64,000 nucleotides of DNA, from the NCBI GenBank assembly GCA_902587515.1, contig CACILM010000005.1:26516-90515 (forward strand). Reading direction: 5' to 3'. Shown piece by piece: positions 37,944 through 45,844 of this stretch. A program made the translations under genes and the position numbers. Positions within the stretch are counted from its first letter, which is position 1. Every line of letters starts with the position of its first letter. The stretch comes from an uncultured Pelagibacteraceae bacterium (lineage in GTDB: Bacteria; Pseudomonadota; Alphaproteobacteria; Pelagibacterales; Pelagibacteraceae). Below the pieces are notes generated by a model, which did not search any database, had not been told where the DNA came from, and saw only the letters and a program-made list of their open reading frames with translations.

Positions 37944-39005
37944 ATGGGTACAGAGTCAATTGAAGCAAGTTTTTTGTCAATTTTCGCCTTAATAAGTTTT
38001 TTCATTTTTTTACTTGTAAGTAAATACTCTCACAAATTTAAAGGCGGAGCTTTGCTTGATAAAGATTTTTTGAAACCACAGGCTTTTCATGAACTTCCAG
38101 TTACACGAAGTGGAGGTATAGCTGCAGTTATTTCTTTGAGTATTTTTTTTATAATTTATTACTTGTTATACTCAAAAATTTTGTATGATTATATTTTAAT
38201 AAGCTACTCAGTATTTTTACTAGGTTTTTTAGATGATTTAAGAATAAATATAAAACCATTCAAAAGATTGATGGTAATGATATTTCTCCTTTTCTTATCA
38301 ATATATTTCTTGCCAATAAAGATTTTGAATATCGATATTCCATTCTTAACCTCTTTAATGTCTAATCACATATTTTCTTCAATATTTGTATTATTATGTT
38401 TTTTATTTGTAATAAATGGAGCTAATTTAATTGATGGTTTTAATGGTTTATTAGCAATTAATTTAATTATTATAAATATTATATTAACTTATATTAACAT
38501 TAATAATCAAAATTTAGAATTTTCAATTTTACTCATTTCTCAAATAATAATTCTTTTATCATTTTTATTATTTAACTTTCCAAATGCAAAAATTTTTTTA
38601 GGTGACAGCGGAGCTTATATGATGGGAGCTTTGGTTGGTTTAAATACAATAATTACAAATAATTTAAATCCTAATATATCCTCGTTTTTCTTTTGCACCC
38701 TTTTATTTTATCTTTTTTTTGAAGTATTTTTTTCTTTTTTAAGAAAACTTATTCAAAAAAAATCTCCTATTTATCCAGATAATGAACATTTACACATGCT
38801 AAGCTTTTACAAATTTTTGAGTGTTTATGGAAAAAATAAAGGTAATTATTTTAATTCAATTATTATAAATCTTTTGTATTTAGTTCTAATTATTCCTGGG
38901 TTGTATTTTTTATATGATCCTCAATTAAGCAGGTATTGGTTTTTCATCTTATTATTAATTTATCTAATAATATATTCTAGACTTTATCGTTTAATTGAAA
39001 ATTAA
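37944..39005 (+). CDS. WecA/MraY-family polyprenyl-phosphate sugar-phosphate transferase
   Basis: This 353-residue integral membrane protein has about ten hydrophobic segments. Family motifs are in order: a DD pair in LGFLDDLRINIKPFKR, NGANLIDGFNGLLA, the nucleophile region FLGDSGAYMMGAL, and a cytoplasmic His-rich loop YPDNEHLHMLSF. Such enzymes move a sugar-1-phosphate from UDP-sugar to undecaprenyl phosphate and start O-antigen or other surface glycans. The DNEHLHM loop and lack of peptidoglycan neighbours favour a WecA-type role over MraY. The sugar is unknown. It could serve the same surface glycan as the genes at 44.9-48.4 kb, but that is inference. Confidence 0.8.
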   Translation: MGTESIEASFLSIFALISFFIFLLVSKYSHKFKGGALLDKDFLKPQAFHELPVTRSGGIAAVISLSIFFIIYYLLYSKILYDYILISYSVFLLGFLDDLRINIKPFKRLMVMIFLLFLSIYFLPIKILNIDIPFLTSLMSNHIFSSIFVLLCFLFVINGANLIDGFNGLLAINLIIINIILTYININNQNLEFSILLISQIIILLSFLLFNFPNAKIFLGDSGAYMMGALVGLNTIITNNLNPNISSFFFCTLLFYLFFEVFFSFLRKLIQKKSPIYPDNEHLHMLSFYKFLSVYGKNKGNYFNSIIINLLYLVLIIPGLYFLYDPQLSRYWFFILLLIYLIIYSRLYRLIEN

Positions 39006-39033
39006 ATTGATATATAAAAAATGTTTATTATTT

Positions 39034-39118
39034 GGGCAAGTGGCGGAATTGGTATACGCGCTGGTCTTAGAAACCAGTGCCGCAAGGCTTAAGAGTTCGA
39101 GTCTCTTCTTGCCCACCA
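39034..39118 (+). tRNA. tRNA-Leu (anticodon TAG)
   Basis: A full cloverleaf can be drawn. The acceptor pairs GGGCAAG with CTTGCCC. The anticodon stem CTGGT/ACCAG encloses CTTAGAA with anticodon TAG. A long variable arm (TGCCGCAAGGCTT) is typical of leucine. The T-arm is AAGAG-TTCGAGT-CTCTT. CCA is encoded. The trigger factor gene starts 7 nt after the CCA end. Confidence 0.97.
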
Positions 39119-39125
39119 AATTATT

Positions 39126-40496
39126 ATGAAAGTAGAAGTAAAATCAAAAAAAGGTCTTAGAACAATTTTATCTGTAATAGTTGATAAAAAAAACATACAG
39201 ACAAAAATGGATGAGAGACTTAAAGAGCTTCAAAGGGAGGTAGCTTTGAAAGGTTTCCGACCAGGAAAAGTTCCTCATCAAGTTATTAAAAGTCAATTCG
39301 GTAAATCTATTTATGGAGAAGTAATTGATAAAATTTTAAGAGAAACTTCAACCAAAGCTATCGACGAAAAAAAATTAAAAATAGCAGGACAGCCGAAAAT
39401 AGATTTAAAACAATTTGGGGAAGGAAAAGATTTAAACTATGAACTACAAATAGATTGTTTACCAAGCATATCTCTAAAAAATTTTGATAAATTTAAAGCA
39501 ACAAACTTTAGAATAAAAATAGAGGACAAAATCATTGACGAAAAATTAAAACAAATAGCAAATCAAAATAAACAATTTGAAGATAAAGATAAAAATGAAA
39601 AAGCAATAAACGGAGATCAAGTTACTTTTGATTATACAGCTACAGTTGATGGCAATAAATTTGAAGGAAGCGATGGCAAAGGTGTGCAGATAGAGTTAGG
39701 TAAAGATCTTTTTTTAAAAGGTTTTGATGAGCAGTTAGTTGGAGTAAAAAAAGACGATACTAAAATTTTGGATGCTACACTCCCTCCAAATCATCCAAAA
39801 AAAGAACTTGCTAACAAAAAAACTAAATTTAAATGTAAAATCTTAAATTTAAAAAAACCTAAAGACAGAAAAATTGATGATGATTTTGCTAAATTCATGG
39901 GAGCAAAAGATATTATAGATTTAAAATCTATGATTGAAAAACAAATTTCAAGTCAATACTCACAAGCCTTGAACTCAATTACTAAAAAAGAAATATTAGA
40001 TCAGATTGAAAAAAACCATCAGGTAGATCTTCCTCAAAACTTAATTGATCAAGAAATTTCAATTATGACCCAAAATATAAAACCAGAGGATAAAGAAAAG
40101 TATAAATCCAAAAATGAAAAACTGGCAAAATCAAGAATTAAACTAGGTTTATTGTTGAATGAATATGGTGAAAAAAATAATTTGAAAGTATCAGACGATG
40201 AAGTAAAAAAAGAAATTCAAAAACAAGTAAAGGGAATGCCCGGACAAGAAAAAATGGTTATTGAATATTATCAAAAAAACCCTAATGCTTCTCAAAGCTT
40301 AAAAGGTTCTATGTATGAGGAAAAAATAATGGAATTAATTAAATCTAAAATAAATCTCACATATAAAGAAATAAATACCAAAGAAGCTGAAAAGATAATT
40401 GCTGAATTTAATAAACCAAATGTAGATACTGAGAAATCTAAAACTACATCTCCTTTAAAAAATAAGTCAAAATTAAAAAAAATTAGTAAAAAGTAA
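39126..40496 (+). CDS. tig: Trigger factor
   Basis: This ribosome-bound chaperone and prolyl isomerase has 456 residues. The N-terminal ribosome-binding domain has the signature GFRPGKVPHQVI. The FKBP-like PPIase domain lies at about 155-245 (GDQVTFDYTATVDGNKFEG). The C-terminal helical arms follow, with a lysine-rich tail. The start fits the family N-terminus (MKVEVKSKKGL), yet it lies only 7 nt after the 3' end of tRNA-Leu and has no Shine-Dalgarno sequence. It heads the tig-clpP-clpX-lon cluster. Confidence 0.94.
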   Translation: MKVEVKSKKGLRTILSVIVDKKNIQTKMDERLKELQREVALKGFRPGKVPHQVIKSQFGKSIYGEVIDKILRETSTKAIDEKKLKIAGQPKIDLKQFGEGKDLNYELQIDCLPSISLKNFDKFKATNFRIKIEDKIIDEKLKQIANQNKQFEDKDKNEKAINGDQVTFDYTATVDGNKFEGSDGKGVQIELGKDLFLKGFDEQLVGVKKDDTKILDATLPPNHPKKELANKKTKFKCKILNLKKPKDRKIDDDFAKFMGAKDIIDLKSMIEKQISSQYSQALNSITKKEILDQIEKNHQVDLPQNLIDQEISIMTQNIKPEDKEKYKSKNEKLAKSRIKLGLLLNEYGEKNNLKVSDDEVKKEIQKQVKGMPGQEKMVIEYYQKNPNASQSLKGSMYEEKIMELIKSKINLTYKEINTKEAEKIIAEFNKPNVDTEKSKTTSPLKNKSKLKKISKK

Positions 40497-40518
40497 CCAA
40501 TAGTTGTATAAACCAATC

Positions 40519-41130
40519 ATGAGTCGCGAATTTGAAGAAAATATGAATAGCTTAATTCCTATGGTAGTCGAACAAACCAGTAAGGGAGAAAGAGCTTATG
40601 ATATTTATTCTAGACTTCTTAAAGAAAGAATAGTTTTTTTAGTCGGTCCAGTAAATGATACAGTAGCGTCTTTAGTAACAGCACAACTACTTTTTTTAGA
40701 GTCTGAAAATCCTAAAAAAGAAATTAATTTTTACATTAATAGTCCAGGGGGTCTAGTCACTGCCGGATTGGGAATTTATGATACGATGCAATATATAAAC
40801 TCACCAGTATCAACATTATGTATTGGGCAAGCGTCTTCAATGGGATCTTTTCTTTTAGCAGCAGGTGAAAAAGGTAAGAGATATTCACTACCAAATTCAA
40901 GGATAATGGTCCATCAACCATCAGCTGGTTTTCAAGGGCAGGCAACCGACATTCAAATTCATGCAAAAGAAATTTTGTCTCTTAAAGAAAGATTAAATAA
41001 AATTTACTCAAAACACACAGGTAAATCTGTAAACGAAATTTCTGAAGCCTTAGAAAGAGATAATTTTATGACAGCAGAAGAGGCTAAAAAATTTGGGCTA
41101 ATAGACTCTGTTGTTGAAAAAAGAAGTTAA
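40519..41130 (+). CDS. clpP: ATP-dependent Clp protease proteolytic subunit ClpP
   Basis: ClpP forms the barrel-shaped serine protease that works with ClpX. The chosen ATG at 40519 gives 203 residues beginning [19 protein letters not shown]; an upstream TTG at 40504 would add five. The catalytic Ser is in [11 protein letters not shown], the His in MVHQPSAG, and the Asp in the [11 protein letters not shown] segment, all normal. The gene follows tig by 22 nt. Confidence 0.96.
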   Translation: MSREFEENMNSLIPMVVEQTSKGERAYDIYSRLLKERIVFLVGPVNDTVASLVTAQLLFLESENPKKEINFYINSPGGLVTAGLGIYDTMQYINSPVSTLCIGQASSMGSFLLAAGEKGKRYSLPNSRIMVHQPSAGFQGQATDIQIHAKEILSLKERLNKIYSKHTGKSVNEISEALERDNFMTAEEAKKFGLIDSVVEKRS

Positions 41131-41163
41131 AACACTACATATAGCATTTTACACAACTTCAAC

Positions 41164-41192
41164 TTGATAAGAAAAAATTTAACGTTTATTAT
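41164..41192 (+). promoter_or_regulatory. Sigma-70-type promoter before clpX
   Basis: TTGATA (41164-41169), a 17-nt spacer and TATTAT (41187-41192) each match consensus at five of six positions. The clpX ATG lies 17 nt downstream, leaving a leader of about 10 nt. clpX could therefore be transcribed separately from clpP. Confidence 0.5.
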
Positions 41193-41209
41193 TTACTAAT
41201 TGATTCGTT

Positions 41210-42463
41210 ATGACTGAAAAAAATACAAAAAACATTTTATATTGCTCATTCTGTGGGAAAAGCCAACATGAAGTAAGAAAATTAATTGCGGGGCCAACCG
41301 TATTCATATGTGATGAATGCGTAGAACTATGTATGGATATCATAAAGGAGGAGAATAAAAGTTCCTTGGTGAAACATCAAGATGGAGTACCCTCTCCCAA
41401 AGAAATTTGCAATGTTTTGGATGAATACGTAATTGGTCAAAAGTTGGCTAAAGAAATTTTATCAGTTGCAGTCCACAATCACTACAAGAGACTTACGTAT
41501 GAAACTAAAAATAGCAAAGATATAGAACTCTCAAAATCAAATATTTTATTGGTAGGGCCTACAGGATGTGGAAAAACTTTACTTGCTCAAACCCTAGCTA
41601 GAATTCTGGATGTTCCATTTACTATGGCTGATGCAACAACATTAACCGAAGCTGGTTATGTTGGAGAGGACGTGGAAAATATAATTTTAAAACTGTTACA
41701 AGCGGCTGATTATAACGTTGAAAAAGCACAAAGAGGAATAGTTTATATAGATGAGGTTGATAAAATTAGTAGAAAATCTGAAAACCCATCAATCACTAGA
41801 GATGTTTCTGGAGAAGGAGTTCAACAAGCGTTGCTTAAAATTATGGAGGGTACTATAGCAAGTGTTCCTCCTCAAGGGGGCAGAAAACATCCTCAACAAG
41901 AATTTTTACAAGTTGATACTACAAATATATTATTTGTTTGTGGCGGTGCTTTTGCAGGATTAGACAAATTAATTGATAGCAGAGGTAAAGGAAGTTCAAT
42001 TGGTTTTGGAGCTAAAGTTAAAGATTATAAAGAAATTCCCTTATCAGAGACTTTGAAACATTTAGAACCTGAGGATTTAATAAAATATGGACTAATACCA
42101 GAGTTCATTGGAAGAATGCCAATTATCGCAACATTAGATGATCTTGATGAGAAATCTTTAGTAAGAATTTTGAAAGAACCTAAAAACTCTCTAATAAAAC
42201 AATATCAAAGATTGTTTGAATTTGAGGACGTTGTGCTAGAATTTAAAGAAGAAGCTATTATTGAAATAGCCAAAAAAGCAATTTCAAAAAAAACTGGAGC
42301 AAGAGGTTTGAGATCTATTTTAGAAAATATTTTATTAAAAACAATGTTTGAGTTACCGGATATGGAAAATGTTATTAAAGTTACAGTTGATAGCGCTGCA
42401 GTTCTAGGCAAATCAGAGCCCATTGTCACATACGGTAAAAAATCATCAACATCTGTAGCATAG
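41210..42463 (+). CDS. clpX: ATP-dependent Clp protease ATPase subunit ClpX
   Basis: This 417-residue AAA+ unfoldase selects substrates for ClpP. The N-terminal zinc-binding domain has C4 ligands in YCSFCGK and [10 protein letters not shown]. Walker A is [10 protein letters not shown], Walker [11 protein letters not shown]. The pore loop is in [11 protein letters not shown] and the ClpP-binding loop follows [11 protein letters not shown] in position. The sensor 2 region [10 protein letters not shown] is present. A separate promoter is predicted just upstream. Confidence 0.97.
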   Translation: MTEKNTKNILYCSFCGKSQHEVRKLIAGPTVFICDECVELCMDIIKEENKSSLVKHQDGVPSPKEICNVLDEYVIGQKLAKEILSVAVHNHYKRLTYETKNSKDIELSKSNILLVGPTGCGKTLLAQTLARILDVPFTMADATTLTEAGYVGEDVENIILKLLQAADYNVEKAQRGIVYIDEVDKISRKSENPSITRDVSGEGVQQALLKIMEGTIASVPPQGGRKHPQQEFLQVDTTNILFVCGGAFAGLDKLIDSRGKGSSIGFGAKVKDYKEIPLSETLKHLEPEDLIKYGLIPEFIGRMPIIATLDDLDEKSLVRILKEPKNSLIKQYQRLFEFEDVVLEFKEEAIIEIAKKAISKKTGARGLRSILENILLKTMFELPDMENVIKVTVDSAAVLGKSEPIVTYGKKSSTSVA

Positions 42464-42476
42464 ACTAAATTTGTTT

Positions 42477-42504
42477 CTTGAAATTAGTGAATTAATTGCC
42501 ATAT
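42477..42504 (+). promoter_or_regulatory. RpoH (sigma-32)-like heat-shock promoter before lon
   Basis: CTTGAAA (42477-42483), a 14-nt spacer and GCCATAT (42498-42504) match the heat-shock pattern CTTGAAA-N(11-16)-CCCATNT at all but one position. The lon ATG is 8 nt beyond the -10 element, so the message would be nearly leaderless. lon is a classic heat-shock gene, which adds weight. Confidence 0.55.
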
Positions 42505-42512
42505 TAGGTTAA

Positions 42513-44897
42513 ATGAAAGCTTCATATTTAAAACCACTATTACCTTTAAGGGATATAGTTATATTCCCATCGATGGTAGTTCCTTTATTTGTTGGCAGAG
42601 AAAAATCTATAAAAGCTCTTCAAGAGGTAATGAAATTAGATAAATCTATTGTATTGGCAACACAAAAAAATTCCGAATTAGATGATCCAACTGGTACAGA
42701 CCTATATCAATTCGGATGTTTAAGTAAAGTATTACAACTTTTAAAACTTCCAGATGGAACAGTTAAAGTTTTAGTTGAGGGAGAAAAAAGAGTAAAGATT
42801 ATTAAACATAGCGATAAAACAAAAGAATTTTTGAATTGTGAAGTAGAGATAGTTAACGATCAAAATATCACCAAAGACCTTGATCAATTAGCTAATGGTT
42901 TAATCAAAAAGTTTGAGAGGTTGCAAATATTAAGCAAAAAAGATTTAAGTGATGGCACAAACAGTTTAAAGAATCTTAAAGACCCTACCCAAATTGCTAA
43001 TCACATTTCATCAAATTTAAATATTTCAATTTTTGAAAAACAAGAATTACTAGAAATCATAGATTTAAAAAAAAGATTGGAAAAAATTCATTCTTTAATT
43101 GAAAAAGAAACTAGTGTTCTCTCAGTCGAAAAAAAAATACGTGGTAGAGTCAAAAACCAAATGGAAAAAACTCAAAGAGAATATTATTTAAACGAACAAT
43201 TAAAAGCTATTCAGAAAGAACTAGGGGAAATAGATGAAGGAAAAGATGAACTTTCTTCACTATCAAAAGCAATTACAGATGCTAAAATGCCAAAGTTGGC
43301 AAAAGAAAAATGTTTATCCGAATTAAAAAAATTAAAATCTATGAGTCCAATGTCAGCGGAGGCAACAGTGGTAAGAAATTATTTAGATTGGATGACAGAA
43401 TTGCCTTGGTCAACTAAATCAAAAATTAATACAGATTTAGTAAACGCTCAAAAAATTTTAGACGAAGATCACTATGGTTTAGAAAAAGTTAAAGAGAGAA
43501 TTATAGAATTTTTGGCAGTCCAAAAAAGAATAAAGAAAATGAAAGGTCCAATACTTTGTCTAGTTGGACCTCCTGGTGTTGGAAAAACCTCACTAGGAAA
43601 ATCAATAGCAAAAGCTACCAATAGAAAATTTATAAGAATTTCTCTAGGAGGTATAAGAGATGAAGCAGAAATAAGGGGACACAGAAGAACTTATATAGGA
43701 TCTTTGCCTGGAAAAATAATTCAAATGATGAAAAAAGCTGGAACAAACAATCCTCTTTTTCTTTTAGATGAAATTGACAAAGTCGGTAACGATTATAGAG
43801 GCGATCCATCTTCCGCTTTATTAGAAGCTTTAGACCCGGAACAAAATAAAGAATTTAACGATCATTATTTAGAGGTTGACTACGACTTATCAGATGTAAT
43901 GTTTGTTACCACTGCAAATACCCTTAATATACTTCCTCCACTTCTCGATAGAATGGAGGTAATCAGATTATCAGGTTACACTGAGGATGAAAAAGTAAAT
44001 ATATCTCAAAAATATTTAATTCCTAATCAAAGTAAATATAATGGGTTAAAAAGCGATGAATGGAAAATAGATGAAAAAATTAATAGAAAAATTATAAGAA
44101 ACTATACAAGAGAATCTGGTGTAAGAAATCTTGAGAGAGAAATATCCAAAATAGCAAGAAAGCTTGTAAAAAAAATAGATAATAAAGAAAAAGTTAATAT
44201 CCCTGTAGACGAAAAAGATATCAAAGATCTTCTTGGAGTGGAGAAATTTAAATACGGTGAAATAGAGGAGGAAAATAGAATTGGAGTAGTAACTGGTCTC
44301 GCCTGGACAGAAGTTGGAGGAGAAATTTTAAAAATTGAATCCGCAGTAATGCCAGGAAAGGGTAAAATGCAGATTACTGGAAAACTTGGAGATGTGATGC
44401 AAGAGTCCGTGAAAGCTGCAAAGTCATACATAAGATCAAAAAGTTTAGACTACGGAATAATTCCTCCGATATTTGATAAAAAAGATTTCCATATTCACGT
44501 TCCTGAAGGAGCCACGCCTAAAGATGGACCATCAGCAGGAATTGGAATGGTTACATCAATCATTTCAGCTATTACCGAAATTCCAGTTAATAAAAATGTC
44601 GCTATGACTGGTGAAATAACTTTAAGAGGCCTTGTTTTGCCAATAGGCGGATTAAAAGAAAAATTACTTGCAGCACATAGAGCAGGAATAAAAAAAGTTT
44701 TGATACCTCAAGAAAATAAAAAAGACTTAGTTGAGGTGCCAAAAACCATCGTAGAATCTATGGAAATAATACCAGTTAAAAATGTAGATGAAGTTTTAAA
44801 AGTAGCTTTAACAAAACCATTAAAAAGTGTTGAGTGGGTAGAAGTCGATCAAATAGCAGATAAGAACAAGGACAAGAAAGAACTAAGTACTCACTAA
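42513..44897 (+). CDS. lon: ATP-dependent protease Lon
   Basis: Lon (794 residues) degrades misfolded and regulatory proteins. The N-terminal substrate-binding domain opens [20 protein letters not shown]. The AAA+ module has Walker [11 protein letters not shown] and Walker [12 protein letters not shown]. The C-terminal protease domain has the catalytic Ser in [11 protein letters not shown] and the Lys in [13 protein letters not shown]. Only a weak AGG precedes the start. It ends 4 nt before the stop of the convergent glycosyltransferase; no hupB gene follows, although that is the usual neighbour. Confidence 0.97.
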   Translation: MKASYLKPLLPLRDIVIFPSMVVPLFVGREKSIKALQEVMKLDKSIVLATQKNSELDDPTGTDLYQFGCLSKVLQLLKLPDGTVKVLVEGEKRVKIIKHSDKTKEFLNCEVEIVNDQNITKDLDQLANGLIKKFERLQILSKKDLSDGTNSLKNLKDPTQIANHISSNLNISIFEKQELLEIIDLKKRLEKIHSLIEKETSVLSVEKKIRGRVKNQMEKTQREYYLNEQLKAIQKELGEIDEGKDELSSLSKAITDAKMPKLAKEKCLSELKKLKSMSPMSAEATVVRNYLDWMTELPWSTKSKINTDLVNAQKILDEDHYGLEKVKERIIEFLAVQKRIKKMKGPILCLVGPPGVGKTSLGKSIAKATNRKFIRISLGGIRDEAEIRGHRRTYIGSLPGKIIQMMKKAGTNNPLFLLDEIDKVGNDYRGDPSSALLEALDPEQNKEFNDHYLEVDYDLSDVMFVTTANTLNILPPLLDRMEVIRLSGYTEDEKVNISQKYLIPNQSKYNGLKSDEWKIDEKINRKIIRNYTRESGVRNLEREISKIARKLVKKIDNKEKVNIPVDEKDIKDLLGVEKFKYGEIEEENRIGVVTGLAWTEVGGEILKIESAVMPGKGKMQITGKLGDVMQESVKAAKSYIRSKSLDYGIIPPIFDKKDFHIHVPEGATPKDGPSAGIGMVTSIISAITEIPVNKNVAMTGEITLRGLVLPIGGLKEKLLAAHRAGIKKVLIPQENKKDLVEVPKTIVESMEIIPVKNVDEVLKVALTKPLKSVEWVEVDQIADKNKDKKELSTH

Positions 44898-44901
44898 AAA
44901 A

Positions 44902-45792
44902 CTAATCAAGCCAATCCGTAAATTTTTCTTTATTTTCAGAAATATAATTTGGCAAAAATTTCAAATCTATTTTTTTTAAAATAGATTTTCCACTCCATTT
45001 GAATTCTTTTTGATCTGCTCTATAGTCATAAATTATCCTCTTCTCTTTAATTAAATTTTTTATATCTTCTAATTTAAGTCCACTTACCTCAAACTCATAA
45101 TGATGAGCAAAATTAAGTAATTTTTTTTGTAGATCTTCAGGTTTTTTCAGGCATGTAAAATGCCATCCACCATTTTTTAAAAATATTAAGTTAGAATATT
45201 TTTTTTTTGAAAAATGTATATCTAATCTCCATTTAGGATATTTTTTCCCTTTTATATTTCTTAGCCATTGTGGCGACAGAAGATTTTTATTTTTGATAGC
45301 TCTTGATCCAAACCAACAAAAATTTTCATAATGTAAATTTAATTTGTAATAGAAAATTTTTTGTTCAAAAAAAAGAATATTATTATTAATATTTGAAAAA
45401 TCAAAATTATGTAGGTTTGGAATTTCGTCTAAATCACTTAATAAAATTATATCTTCATCTTTAGCTTCTAATAATCCTTTTTTAATGCACTCTCTTTGGT
45501 AGTAGTCCCTAGCCATACCGTTAAGAATAAGTTTTTCACCTCTCTTTTCTTCACTTTCGCCTTCAATAAGTTGTTTTATATTTTCAGGTTCTTTGTCTAC
45601 AGGGATATAAATAATTTTATCTTTGAATTTTTTAAACTTATTTATATCAAAATTTAATTTCTTTTTACTACCGTTATGGGTGTAACTAGCTTCAGTAATT
45701 ATAAATTTATGAACAAATTTATCGAGGTGATTCAGCCTAATTTCTAATAGCAAATCCTCGTCAAAATACATAAAGCAATCATAAATATTCAT
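44902..45792 (-). CDS. GT17-like glycosyltransferase
   Basis: A 296-residue protein resembling glycosyltransferase family 17 (the beta-1,4-N-acetylglucosaminyltransferase III group). It starts MNIYDCFMYFDEDLLLEIRL, then has FIITEASYTHNGSKK, a DxD-like ILLSDLDEIPN, and WHFTCLKKPEDLQKKL. The start at 45792 is chosen because the longer frame would run into the divergent gene at 45845 and has no family match. No membrane segment is seen, so it is probably cytoplasmic and builds a surface glycan. It is accessory: it sits between lon and the tRNA pair, next to the sugar-modifying fusion gene. Confidence 0.78.
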   Translation of the reverse strand: MNIYDCFMYFDEDLLLEIRLNHLDKFVHKFIITEASYTHNGSKKKLNFDINKFKKFKDKIIYIPVDKEPENIKQLIEGESEEKRGEKLILNGMARDYYQRECIKKGLLEAKDEDIILLSDLDEIPNLHNFDFSNINNNILFFEQKIFYYKLNLHYENFCWFGSRAIKNKNLLSPQWLRNIKGKKYPKWRLDIHFSKKKYSNLIFLKNGGWHFTCLKKPEDLQKKLLNFAHHYEFEVSGLKLEDIKNLIKEKRIIYDYRADQKEFKWSGKSILKKIDLKFLPNYISENKEKFTDWLD

Positions 45793-45803
45793 GTTGTTTG
45801 AGT

Positions 45804-45819
45804 TATAATAAATTATAAT
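45804..45819 (+). promoter_or_regulatory. Tandem TATAAT boxes in the accessory divergent spacer
   Basis: Two perfect TATAAT hexamers (45804-45809 and 45814-45819) lie in the 52-nt spacer between the GT17-like gene and the fusion gene. They could act as -10 elements for the plus strand, but neither has a clear -35. This is a low-specificity signal in AT-rich DNA. Confidence 0.3.
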
Positions 45820-45844
45820 ATAAGTAAATATTAATAAAACTTTC

